Below are positions 1 through 6,032 of a DNA stretch of 15,605 nucleotides, piece after piece. The position numbers and the translations under genes were made by a program. The notes under the pieces were generated by a model, which was given only the letters and a program-made list of their open reading frames with translations, was not told where the DNA came from and searched no databases. Where the stretch lies: contig RPRC01000159.1 in the NCBI GenBank assembly GCA_003857395.1, positions 1 through 15,605 on the forward strand. Direction: 5' to 3'. Within the stretch, counting starts at the first letter, position 1. Every line of letters starts with the position of its first letter. This DNA comes from Geobacter sp. Its GTDB lineage: Bacteria > Desulfobacterota > Desulfuromonadia > Geobacterales > Geobacteraceae.

Positions 1-165
1 AGCGACAACGACGCCTATCTCCGGCCCCATGTCCAGTACAAATACTCGGACCGCATTACTCTGGAAGCCGGAGCGAACGTGTTCGCGGGAGAGAGCCCCC
101 GGACCTTTTTCGCGCAGTTCAACGACAACACCACTATCTATACGGCGGTCCGCTACAGCTTCTGA
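1..165 (+). CDS. C-terminal end of an outer-membrane beta-barrel protein (partial)
   Basis: Frame 1 is open from the window edge to a TGA at 163-165 and encodes 54 residues. They alternate polar and hydrophobic/aromatic residues, as expected of amphipathic beta strands (for example VQYKYSDRITLEAGANVF), and end in ...VRYSF. A C-terminal Phe preceded by alternating aromatic/hydrophobic positions is the usual BAM beta-signal of outer-membrane barrels. The specific family (porin, DUF1302-like or other) cannot be told from this tail. Only 17 nt separate its stop from the next start, so it probably heads an operon with the flavodoxin and methyltransferase genes. Confidence 0.65.
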   Translation, partial: SDNDAYLRPHVQYKYSDRITLEAGANVFAGESPRTFFAQFNDNTTIYTAVRYSF

Positions 166-182
166 CCGTCGGGGAGGAATGG

Positions 183-743
183 ATGAAAACACTGATTTTG
201 TATGATTCTTTGGGCGGCAATACTGAAAAAGCGGCTCAGGCGATTCGCGAGGCCGTGGAAGCGCAGCTGCTTCCCTGCGAGATGGTAAAGGTCGCCAGGG
301 ATACGGAACTTGATTTTTATGACTATGACCTGGTTTTCATTGGTTCACCGGTGATTGACTGGCTGCCAACGCAATGCATGATGGATTTCGTCAAGACCGC
401 CCTGAAAGGCTATAACGCGCGAGGTCTCATCCGGCCGTCTTCTCCGCTTGTTCCAGGTAAATTCGGGGTCTGCTTCGGCACATTCGCCGGACCGCACATC
501 GGAGAGCATGAAGCCGAGCCCATGACCATGTGGCTTCGCTCCTTTCTGGAACACATCGGTTTCCTGGTGCTGGACAGGTGGCATATCGTTGGCGGGTTCA
601 GGGACAAAGAAGAACTGAATCTGCACGGCAGGCTGGGTGATATCCGGAACCGGCCGGATAGCCATGACCTGTCGGACGTAAGGAGCCGCACCGCGGGGAT
701 AGTGTCGTCGCTGGCGGCGTGGAGGGATTATGAGAGAAAATAA
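183..743 (+). CDS. Flavodoxin-like protein
   Basis: The product has 186 residues. It starts with a hydrophobic strand (TLILYDS) followed by the loop SLGGNTEKAA (residues 9-18), matching the flavodoxin FMN-phosphate loop pattern (S/T)xxGxT. The second strand and following loop, LVFIGSPVIDWLPTQ (50-64), contain a Trp that could stack on the flavin. A third strand and loop, KFGVCFGTFAGPH (93-105), fits the loop contacting the isoalloxazine ring. A GGGGAGGA Shine-Dalgarno lies just before the ATG. The protein is expected to be a cytoplasmic FMN-binding electron carrier or flavodoxin-domain oxidoreductase; its partner is unknown. It lies between a beta-barrel gene (17 nt upstream) and a SAM methyltransferase gene (14-nt overlap), so the three are probably co-transcribed. 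Confidence 0.8.
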   Translation: MKTLILYDSLGGNTEKAAQAIREAVEAQLLPCEMVKVARDTELDFYDYDLVFIGSPVIDWLPTQCMMDFVKTALKGYNARGLIRPSSPLVPGKFGVCFGTFAGPHIGEHEAEPMTMWLRSFLEHIGFLVLDRWHIVGGFRDKEELNLHGRLGDIRNRPDSHDLSDVRSRTAGIVSSLAAWRDYERK

Positions 744-1371
744 CAGGATGGGATGCACTGCGATGTCTGACAAGGAACGGAACGATCTTCGGCAGGGGCA
801 TGAGAAGGGCGCGCACGGACGGGGGCCGAGCAGCTTTTGGATGCACGATCCGCGCAGAGTATTCAACGCGCTGGCGCTGGAACAGGGGGATGTCTTTCTC
901 GATCTGGGGTGCGGACCCGGAAACTATGCCATGGAGGCGGCGCGCATCGTCGGGGATTCGGGGAGGGTGTACGCACTGGATAAATCAGCACGGATGATTG
1001 AGCGCGTGGCAGGGGATGCATCTTCCCACGGCGCCGGAAATATCACAGCCGGGGTTTGCGACATTACCGGTCCGTTACCCCTTGCCGACAACAGCGTTGA
1101 TGTCTGCTTCCTGTCCACCGTCTTCCACATCCCTGAGGTTTCGCGCCATGCGCAGGGTATTTTCGCTGAAGTTCGCCGCGTGCTGAAGCCGGGGGGACGC
1201 CTGGCGATTATCGAATGCAAGAAGGAAGAGATGTCTTTCGGCCCGCCCATGGACATGCGCTGGGCGCCGGAGGAGCTGGAAGCCCTCCTTTCCGGTAGCG
1301 GGTACCGGAAGATAGGTCTGACCGATCTGGGATACTGCTATCTGCTGCAATTCACGGTCGGCGCATTGTAG
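730..1371 (+). CDS. Class I SAM-dependent methyltransferase (UbiE-like fold)
   Basis: The product has 213 residues with a standard Rossmann methyltransferase layout. Motif I is DLGCGPGNY (58-66), the SAM ribose-binding acidic residue is in VYALDKS (80-86), the motif II/III region is VCDITGPLPLADNSVDVCFLS (around 109-129), and a VLKPGGRL turn (151-158) precedes strand 5. This resembles the UbiE/Methyltransf_11 group. The substrate cannot be read from the sequence; arsenite, quinone or small-molecule methylation are all possible. The ATG at 730 has GGAGG only 4 nt upstream. An in-frame ATG at 763 (MSDKERN...) is a reasonable alternative and would remove the overlap with the flavodoxin gene. The gene is probably the last of the operon and is followed by a hairpin at 1391-1425. 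Confidence 0.85.
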   Translation: MRENNRMGCTAMSDKERNDLRQGHEKGAHGRGPSSFWMHDPRRVFNALALEQGDVFLDLGCGPGNYAMEAARIVGDSGRVYALDKSARMIERVAGDASSHGAGNITAGVCDITGPLPLADNSVDVCFLSTVFHIPEVSRHAQGIFAEVRRVLKPGGRLAIIECKKEEMSFGPPMDMRWAPEELEALLSGSGYRKIGLTDLGYCYLLQFTVGAL

Positions 1372-1390
1372 CGTTGCGTCACCTGGACCC

Positions 1391-1425
1391 GGTGAGGGCG
1401 TGAAGGAATTCTTCACCCCTCCACT
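1391..1425 (+). terminator. Hairpin after the methyltransferase gene, possible terminator
   Basis: GTGAAG (1400-1405) pairs with CTTCAC (1411-1416) around a GAATT loop. The stem continues outward as an imperfect pairing of GGTGAGGG with CCCTCCAC. It lies 20 nt after the methyltransferase stop. There is no T-run on either side, so it may be a transcript-end stabiliser rather than an intrinsic terminator. The rest of 1426-1557 shows no gene I can support. Confidence 0.35.
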
Positions 1426-1557
1426 CAGACGTTTCGAGTGCTCCGGCAGTACGCGGAAGTATCGCTCCGCCGCGGCGATAAAGTTGCCTCTATTTCTGCC
1501 TTGAATCGTAGTTTCTGCCTTTAACTGCGTCACTGCTACCGATCTCTTTCTTTTCAT

Positions 1558-1576
1558 GATCTCGGCCCGCGAGATC
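1558..1576 (-). terminator. Perfect 7-bp stem-loop downstream of the 29-aa gene
   Basis: GATCTCG and CGAGATC form a perfect inverted repeat around a 5-nt GC-rich loop. It begins 15 nt after the stop of the small membrane ORF on the - strand. No U-tract follows, so termination is possible but not shown. Confidence 0.3.
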
Positions 1577-1591
1577 GCATGCATCAGACAT

Positions 1592-1681
1592 TCAGGTAGC
1601 TATGCCAAGTCTTGGCAGAATAAATTTTTGCAGAAGAACCCAGACAATCAAAACAGCGATGATTATAAAGAAGCCTTTCAT
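1592..1681 (-). CDS. 29-residue single-pass membrane microprotein
   Basis: The ATG at 1681 is preceded by a strong GAGGAG Shine-Dalgarno with ideal spacing. It encodes 29 residues: a Met-Lys-Gly start, an uninterrupted hydrophobic stretch FFIIIAVLIVWVLLQ (residues 4-18), then KFILPRLGIAT. Composition, charge placement (one Lys at the N-terminus, Lys and Arg after the helix) and the RBS all support a real single-pass inner-membrane peptide. It is below normal ORF length cut-offs. A terminator-like hairpin lies at 1558-1576. I recall similar tiny LPR-containing hydrophobic proteins but cannot name a family. No function can be assigned. Confidence 0.6.
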   Translation of the reverse strand: MKGFFIIIAVLIVWVLLQKFILPRLGIAT

Positions 1682-1760
1682 AGTGTCTCCTCAATAGTGG
1701 TCATACAAAATGTCCGCAAGCGCAGAGAACAGCAGTTTCATACTCCGGGCAGCAATAGTT

Positions 1761-1856
1761 TCATTTACTCTGCGCAACAGAATGGCTGAAGATCAGCTCG
1801 TCTTCGCAGAGGAGGCAATCTGCCCGGTACCTTGTAATATCTGCCGGCCCGGTCAT
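1761..1856 (-). other. Short ORF with CxxC, possible gene remnant
   Basis: An ATG at 1856 opens 31 codons (MTGPADITRYRADCLLCED...) ending at TGA 1761-1763. The CLLC motif looks like half of a metal-binding knuckle. A different frame continues open downstream to a stop just before the RBS of the 29-aa gene, so this could be the start of a frameshifted gene. The RBS is weak. Nothing else is recognised in 1682-1929. Confidence 0.2.
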
Positions 1857-1901
1857 TCATCAAACACCGTAATGCTTAATTTTCCATACCTGATTGTTTA
1901 T

Positions 1902-1918
1902 GATGCCAACCTGGCATC
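1902..1918 (-). terminator. Stem-loop downstream of the FmdB-type gene
   Basis: GATGCCA and TGGCATC form a perfect 7-bp stem with a 3-nt loop, 11 nt after the fmdB-like stop on the - strand. It is followed by an AT-rich stretch without a clean U-run. It is a candidate weak terminator. Confidence 0.35.
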
Positions 1919-1929
1919 GCTCAGATACT

Positions 1930-2109
1930 TCAGCCCTCACTGCCGCAGTATTCTATTGAAACCGACCCGGTCGAGGAAAAAGACGAAAATTCTTTGTTTA
2001 CCTCGGTTGACCCGCAGTTCGGGCACACCACAGTTTCCGCCGCCGCCTTTTTCTCCAGTTTTTCAAATCGCTGACCGCATTTTGTGCAGGAGTATTCGTA
2101 CATAGGCAT
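1930..2109 (-). CDS. FmdB-family zinc-ribbon protein
   Basis: The product has 59 residues starting MPMYEYSCTKCG. The N-terminal MPxYEYxC signature and two CxxC knuckles (C8/C11 and C29/C32) define the FmdB/CxxC_CxxC_SSSS putative regulatory family. A Ser-rich segment (SSFSSTGS) follows. The ATG at 2109 was chosen over the longer open frame (to 2175) because GGAGG sits correctly upstream and because the family begins with this signature. The role is unproven in the family; it was named from a formamidase-associated gene. A sigma-70-type promoter lies 40-66 nt upstream. Confidence 0.85.
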   Translation of the reverse strand: MPMYEYSCTKCGQRFEKLEKKAAAETVVCPNCGSTEVNKEFSSFSSTGSVSIEYCGSEG

Positions 2110-2146
2110 AATTGACCTCCCGGAAACAATATTCAGACATGTAAAT

Positions 2147-2175
2147 ATAGTAATGTTTCTATTACTCAAAGTCAA
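2147..2175 (-). promoter_or_regulatory. Sigma-70-type promoter for the FmdB-type gene
   Basis: On the - strand TTGACT (2175-2170) and TACTAT (2152-2147) are separated by 17 nt. The spacer and the start of the -10 box hold the inverted repeat AGTAAT-N6-ATTACT (2150-2167), a possible operator. Nothing else is recognised in 2176-2290. Confidence 0.5.
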
Positions 2176-2290
2176 TGGCTCATATCTATATACTTGTTAA
2201 AGAGGGAGAACCGCTTGAGCAGAAAACGTAAAGGATGATACCACTTGTCGGTCATATATGATTCCTTTCCATCTTCAGAAAATATTTCAA

Positions 2291-2788
2291 TCATGTCTCT
2301 TGTATGCCGTGTTGCAGGTCTTTCAGACGTAACGGCTTGGGAATTCGCCCCTTCGTATCCTCAACCGTCAGTTCCGGTTCTGCCAGGCCAATCTGCCCTT
2401 CGAGAATCTCTCGCATCACCTTCATGCGCACTTTACTCATGGCAGTGACGAACAGGCTTCCGTCCGGCTTCAGCTCGATGTCTCCCAGATTGATCTCACC
2501 ATACTCCGTAAACCGATAGGGAGAATTGTTGTGAAACAGCCAGTGCGGATTCTCATCGCTGTCATCGTTGCACCTAAACCGCTCGTCTTCAATCAGTGCA
2601 GCTTTCACCGCTTGACAATCTGCCGGATGATACTTCGCTGTGTGTATCTCAACCTTACTGTAACCCTTGAAATCCGGGTTGTCACAAACCAGAATCCAGT
2701 AATTGCGCCGTTTGCAACATGCAACAAAACTCTTGCCACTGCCACAGACACAGACCATTCCGGACTGAGCAGGTCTCAGCATCGACAT
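2291..2788 (-). CDS. SEC-C zinc-motif hypothetical protein
   Basis: From the ATG at 2788 the product has 165 residues. It carries CVCGSGKSFVACC (C13, C15, C24, C25), matching the SEC-C zinc motif CxCGSGxxxxxCC found at the SecA C-terminus and in many small bacterial proteins. The remainder has no recognised domain; the C-terminal part (IELKPDGSLFVTAMSKVRM...) looks soluble. The frame is open further upstream to a TTG at 2953, giving 220 residues and overlapping the previous gene by 17 nt. I prefer 2788 because it is an ATG with an AAGG RBS and puts the SEC-C motif near the N-terminus. A TTG near 2902 with AGGAG upstream is a third option. It lies directly downstream of the CcbP-like gene. Confidence 0.7.
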   Translation of the reverse strand: MSMLRPAQSGMVCVCGSGKSFVACCKRRNYWILVCDNPDFKGYSKVEIHTAKYHPADCQAVKAALIEDERFRCNDDSDENPHWLFHNNSPYRFTEYGEINLGDIELKPDGSLFVTAMSKVRMKVMREILEGQIGLAEPELTVEDTKGRIPKPLRLKDLQHGIQET

Positions 2789-2936
2789 TATTACCTTACG
2801 ACCCTGTTTTTCCGGGTTGACCGCTTCGGGATCGGGCTGCCATTGAGAAACAAAGACGTAAAAGACATCATTGGGGTGAAGGCTGATAAGGTCTTCTGCA
2901 TTCAAAGCGATATCTCCTATATCCCCCCATCGGGGG

Positions 2937-3311
2937 TTAGTATCGATTGGCAAACCAGACGGCGTATTCGCGAACCGGCCAGTAGTTGGAATCGTTCTTA
3001 TTTGCTACTTCCACATCACACAAAGGGACATGCCCTCTTCTCCGGCCTTCGGAAACCTTGACGATAACACCATACAGATCGTCATCAAGCTCAGCCTTCA
3101 AGACTGTGAAGATGTGCCCGAGCCTGAACGGCTCCTTATCGGCAATATCTGTAAAATACGCATCGTCCTCATCTTCTACCCGCCTAACCTCAAAGGGGAA
3201 CGAGAGATTGTCGTTGAGCCATGCAACCCAATCCCGCTGCTTCCATTCTTCGCACTTTTTGTCGAAAGCCTCGTAGTCATGCTCCCATGCTGGCGCTTGT
3301 TGTTTTAGCAT
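2937..3311 (-). CDS. CcbP-like (Calci_bind_CcbP) acidic small protein
   Basis: The product has 124 residues and is very acidic (clusters VEDEDDAY at 45-52 and ELDDDLYG at 74-81). The pattern LSFPFEVR (36-43), YGVIVKV (80-86), PLCDVE (96-101) and a terminal WFANR (119-123) resembles the CcbP calcium-binding family, whose members share LxFPF, a YG strand and a final W-F-NR. That assignment is from memory of the family pattern. The ATG at 3311 has GAGGGAG upstream. It is probably co-transcribed with the SEC-C gene that follows. The 200 nt upstream (3312-3513) contain no gene I can support. Confidence 0.6.
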   Translation of the reverse strand: MLKQQAPAWEHDYEAFDKKCEEWKQRDWVAWLNDNLSFPFEVRRVEDEDDAYFTDIADKEPFRLGHIFTVLKAELDDDLYGVIVKVSEGRRRGHVPLCDVEVANKNDSNYWPVREYAVWFANRY

Positions 3312-3513
3312 TTACTCCCTCACCACTATTTGTTCTGCGACATGTCGTGATCCTTAATCACAGCGTGCTCGCCTGATACCAGCACCAAAAAGCCTCGGGA
3401 TTGAACGGTACTGACGGGTGGTCATGCCGGAGACTGTCCAGGGTCAAGGTGCCGGGTAGTGCCCCGGAGGAATTCTCTTCTTCCATTGGCTTTTGTGTGG
3501 ACTTGCTGTGTTA

Positions 3514-4269
3514 TTACTTCCTATCCAGGCTCTGCAGTAACCGCAGGTAGTCGCGCTGGCTCTCCCAGACCATGCTGGAAAGCAGGCTCACGAAGGGAAC
3601 AACATTGCCGATGTTACCTTCCCTTACCGCTGCCAGGTATTCGCTCCGCAGGACCGGCGGAATGATGGTCACCGGGTAGCCCTCCTGGAGCAGGGCAAGA
3701 TTCATCAGCAGCCGGGCGGCCCTGCCGTTGCCGTCAACGAACGGGTGGATAGTGACCAACCGAGTGTGCAGGAGCGCCGCAAACTCGATGGGATGCTTCT
3801 CCGCCCTGAGACGGGGGATCTCCTCGGCAAAGGCCGTCATCAGACCCTTAAGCTCGCTCGGTGCGGGGAAAACGAAGTCAGTGCCGGTGACGATGATGTT
3901 CTGCTTGCGGTAGTGACCGGCGTTGGCCTCATCGATGCGGTAGTAGAAGAGTTTGTGGAACTTCAGGATGTCCCGTTCGCTGATCTCTTTGCGCCGAGCC
4001 AGCTTCTGCAGGTAGTCAAAGGCCTCGGCGTGGCCGATGGCCTCGAAGTGGTCCTTGAGCGGCTTGCCGCCGATCGTGATGCCGTCCTCTATGACCACCT
4101 TGGTCTCGGTCTCGGTCAGACTATTTCCTTCCAGGGCGTTGCTTGCCCAAGTGAGGCCGATGCGGAAGTATTCCCGCAACTGCCTGAGCGCCTCGCCTTT
4201 CAAGCGGCGGTGCCGGTTGATCTCTTGCTGTAGCTTTTCAGCGTCTGCGATGCGGTTGGTGAATGTCAT
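3514..4269 (-). CDS. Class II Fic-family protein (putative AMP transferase)
   Basis: The product has 251 residues. The active-site loop is HPFVDGNGRAAR (175-186), an intact HxFx(D/E)GNGRxxR motif with the catalytic His. The inhibitory helix motif (S/T)xxxE(G/N) appears as SNALEG (43-48) before the Fic core, which defines class II self-inhibited Fic enzymes. The beta-flap region is NIIVTGTDFVFPAP (124-137). It should transfer AMP (or another nucleotide moiety) to a hydroxyl side chain of an unknown target, with Glu47 blocking ATP until relieved. The ATG at 4269 has GAGG 7 nt upstream. It ends about 70 residues after the Fic loop, without the winged-helix domain common in longer relatives. No separate antitoxin gene is adjacent. 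Confidence 0.9.
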   Translation of the reverse strand: MTFTNRIADAEKLQQEINRHRRLKGEALRQLREYFRIGLTWASNALEGNSLTETETKVVIEDGITIGGKPLKDHFEAIGHAEAFDYLQKLARRKEISERDILKFHKLFYYRIDEANAGHYRKQNIIVTGTDFVFPAPSELKGLMTAFAEEIPRLRAEKHPIEFAALLHTRLVTIHPFVDGNGRAARLLMNLALLQEGYPVTIIPPVLRSEYLAAVREGNIGNVVPFVSLLSSMVWESQRDYLRLLQSLDRK

Positions 4270-4370
4270 GGAGTACCTCGATTTTTACTGGATAAAACAT
4301 GCTCGTTCCTGCCGGCTCTCTTCTGCTTGTTCTTCCCTGATTGGCACGATAGCCGTTGGAACAGGGGATG

Positions 4371-4436
4371 TCCGGCAACGGTGTCGTATGCCGGCTGCAT
4401 GGCTTTGGGGACTTTCAGTTTGTCGGAGATGGTATT
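4371..4436 (-). pseudogene. Fragment resembling the N-terminus of a DUF6398 protein
   Basis: On the - strand an open stretch reads TISDKLKVPKAMQPAYD and then loses similarity. The K-VPKAMQP-(A/T)-YD string matches, from memory, the start of the DUF6398 domain. No start codon lies upstream in frame before a TGA and nothing of the domain body follows, so this is a short remnant. The remaining 4270-4370 holds the Fic leader and no recognised gene. Confidence 0.35.
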
Positions 4437-4467
4437 ATACCTTTCTTGACGGACTCATGTCTTGCAT

Positions 4468-4551
4468 AATTGACGTTTTGAATTGCAGCCTCGACAAGAG
4501 TCGGCCAATTCAACCAATAATTGACGGGTAATTGACGGAAATCAGTCAATT
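4468..4551. repeat. AATTGACG repeats
   Basis: AATTGACG occurs at 4468-4475, 4519-4526 and 4530-4537, the last two with an 11-bp period (one helical turn). An inverted TCAATT lies at 4546-4551. The spacing suggests a protein-binding site, but no intact gene is placed to use it. Confidence 0.35.
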
Positions 4552-4697
4552 CATGCAATGGCCGGGATCAAATGCAAGCGGGCGCGGGCGCCGGCTCCTT
4601 TGCCTTCAAGACGAACCTGTTCCTCAACTTCAAGCTCCTTGAGTACGGCCGTCACCTGCTGTCGTTGCAGATGCTTCAGAAGGCGTTCAAGGCTCAT
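4551..4697 (-). CDS. 48-residue ORF, winged-helix-like tail, possibly a remnant
   Basis: An ATG at 4697 opens 48 codons rich in Leu, Glu and Arg (MSLERLLKHLQRQQ...ELEVEEQVRLEGKG...). The helix followed by VRLEGKGAGARARLHLI looks like a recognition helix and wing of a winged-helix domain. The start overlaps the end of the upstream ORF by 11 nt, as in translationally coupled genes. It is too short for a complete domain and lies among broken genes. The functional assignment is speculative. Confidence 0.35.
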   Translation of the reverse strand: MSLERLLKHLQRQQVTAVLKELEVEEQVRLEGKGAGARARLHLIPAIA

Positions 4698-4830
4698 CGT
4701 TCCCCTCTCCGACTTCACTTTGCAGTTCCGCCTCGATCTCCTCGATGGTTGGCAGCGCTGATTGCAGTCTTTCCGGCAGGGCGCGGGTCAGTTCGTAGAC
4801 CCCATTGATTTGGATTGAAAAGCGGAGTGC
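4687..4830 (-). pseudogene. C-terminal fragment of an unknown protein
   Basis: The - frame ending at 4687 reads INGVYELTRALPERLQ, then a strongly acidic tail (PTIEEIEAELQSEV...). This has protein-like composition. Upstream, the same frame merely runs antisense through the vapB leader, so only the last ~45 codons look genuine. The end overlaps the ATG of the 48-aa ORF. No family is recognised. Confidence 0.25.
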
Positions 4831-4851
4831 CGTTCCACTCCAAGTCGGCAC

Positions 4852-4890
4852 TTGACGGACGCAACATGGTGAGTCAGAATGAGTCAGAAT
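4852..4890 (+). promoter_or_regulatory. Promoter and tandem-repeat operator before the vapB remnant
   Basis: TTGACG (4852-4857) and CAGAAT (4875-4880) are 17 nt apart. A perfect tandem repeat of GAGTCAGAAT (4871-4880 and 4881-4890) overlaps the -10 box, as expected for autoregulation by a ribbon-helix-helix antitoxin. Confidence 0.4.
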
Positions 4891-4912
4891 AATTCGTCCG
4901 GAAGGTGATCTA

Positions 4913-5182
4913 ATGCGACAGATAACATTGCGGGGCATACCTGAAGACATCGAGACCATCGCTTAAAAAGAGGCCAAAAGCAGGGGGGTGAGTCTGAACA
5001 AGGCGTTTCTCTCACTTTTGCAAAAAGGGGCCGAGCAGCAGGCGCGACTTGCACGCAGGAAAAAAACCTGCGCCGAAAGTGAATTCAAACAGTTCCTTGG
5101 ACTTTGGAACGAGGAAGAAGCAGCAGTGTTCGACAAATCCCTCAAGGATCAGCGGGAAATAGATACGGAGCAATGGTCGTGA
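4913..5182 (+). pseudogene. vapB-type ribbon-helix-helix antitoxin with in-frame stop
   Basis: The ATG at 4913 has an AAGGTG RBS. Reading gives MRQITLRGIPEDIETIA, a TAA stop at 4964-4966, then KEAKSRGVSLNKAFLSLLQK in the same frame. It continues to a conserved-looking FLGLWNEEEAAVFDKSL end and TGA at 5180-5182. This is the layout of RHH antitoxins paired with PIN toxins, with a basic RHH strand at the N-terminus and a toxin-binding C-terminus. A single base change (e.g. AAA to TAA at codon 18) explains the break. Reinitiation at the in-frame GTG at 4988 would lack the DNA-binding strand. Confidence 0.7.
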
Positions 5183-5268
5183 GACGTGTGTTGCTGGGTA
5201 CCTCCGCCTATTCCCTTCTCATGCGGGGTTGCAAGGATGTGGCCGGATTTCTTGATGCCGCTGATGAA
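5173..5268 (+). pseudogene. Truncated vapC PIN-domain toxin fragment
   Basis: ATG 5173 or GTG 5179 (overlapping the vapB TGA) starts VRRVLLGTSAYSLLMRG...DVAGFLDAADE. It matches the first strand and helix of PIN toxins, whose motif is LLDTSAYS. Here the first catalytic Asp is Gly (residue 9), and similarity ends after about 32 residues. The following NSLAGYGH might be the LLAG(F/Y) segment brought closer by a deletion. The frame then runs into antisense of the YgjP gene. It cannot be an active nuclease. Confidence 0.6.
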
Positions 5269-5321
5269 AATTCTCTTGCGGGTTATGGTCATGTCATTTC
5301 TCTATTTATCAGGATATCGTG

Positions 5322-6032
5322 TCAATCTGCAAATAAGTTCAGCTTCTTACGCCGTTCCTCAAAATCCGGCATCAGACGATGCAACAGCTTCCAGAACTTC
5401 GGCCCGTGGTGCTTCACCTTATGATGGCAAAGCTCGTGGACTATCACGTAATCAATACACTCTTTTGGTACCTTGATGAGCGCCAGGTTCAAAGTGATCC
5501 GCCCTGCTGACGAATAGCTTCCCCAGCGACTTGACATCTTTCGGATCAGTAACCCAGGGGAAGGGATCCCTTCCCGGTGAACTCTCTGGAGACAGATTGC
5601 CAATCGTTCTTGGAATACCACTTTGGCGTGTTGGCGATACCAATTTTCAAGCAGTTCCTTTGTCCGTCCCGGTGTTATTTCCCCCTTGGCTTTCACCCAC
5701 AGATATCCTCGCAGACACTTGACACTTTCCGCCTCTGACGTCTCAATCTTCAATCGGTATTGCCGTCCCAGGTACCGATGTGTCTCCCCGGCTATATACC
5801 GGCGTTCCGGTTGCTTTGGCAGGAACTGCTCGAAATCCCTCCACGCTTTACTGATCCATGATCCACGGCGATGGACAAAAGCTCTGATGGTTTCAAGGCT
5901 CGTACCATGGGGAGCCCTGACCGTAACAGACAGGTCTGGGTGAACAGTGATGCCAACGGTTTTTCGGCGGGAATGGGAGTAGTGGTACGGTATTTCTACC
6001 GATCCCCAGGTTATGCTATCCTTCTGGGTCAC
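5322..6032 (-). CDS. YgjP/WSS-type M48-like metallopeptidase, coupled to hsdR
   Basis: The product has 236 residues. The zinc motif is HELCH (199-203), with a third likely ligand in KHHGPKFW (207-214; H209). The upstream SSRWGS (168-173) is a family hallmark. This is the YgjP (DUF45/WLM-related) group of small SprT-like proteases. The GTG start at 6032 follows the hsdR TAA with no gap, and AGGTGG inside the hsdR end serves as RBS, so its translation is coupled to the restriction subunit. Genes of this family are known next to type I restriction genes. A role in trimming or clearing HsdR or DNA-bound complexes is inference. All visible catalytic residues are present. Confidence 0.85.
   Translation of the reverse strand: MTQKDSITWGSVEIPYHYSHSRRKTVGITVHPDLSVTVRAPHGTSLETIRAFVHRRGSWISKAWRDFEQFLPKQPERRYIAGETHRYLGRQYRLKIETSEAESVKCLRGYLWVKAKGEITPGRTKELLENWYRQHAKVVFQERLAICLQRVHREGIPSPGLLIRKMSSRWGSYSSAGRITLNLALIKVPKECIDYVIVHELCHHKVKHHGPKFWKLLHRLMPDFEERRKKLNLFAD

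Noticed and set aside
345..866. 173-aa open frame on the - strand across the flavodoxin gene
   Set aside because: It is antisense to a recognisable flavodoxin/methyltransferase pair, has no RBS and shows no protein-like motif.
1075..1584. 169-aa - strand frame, part of it in the intergenic gap
   Set aside because: Half is antisense to the methyltransferase. The intergenic half (from a Met at about 1554) has no clear Shine-Dalgarno and no recognisable domain.
1556..2105. Two + strand frames of 77 and 131 aa
   Set aside because: They overlap, in antisense, the 29-aa membrane gene and the FmdB-type gene, both of which have strong RBS or family signatures.
4434..4439. Perfect TATAAT on the - strand as a fic promoter
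   Set aside because: No acceptable -35 box lies at 16-18 nt, it sits about 165 nt upstream inside a gene fragment, and it is part of an 11-bp palindrome, so support is weak.
4037..4531. 164-aa + strand frame opposite Fic
   Set aside because: It is the shadow of the Fic coding sequence followed by remnant DNA, with no start signal.
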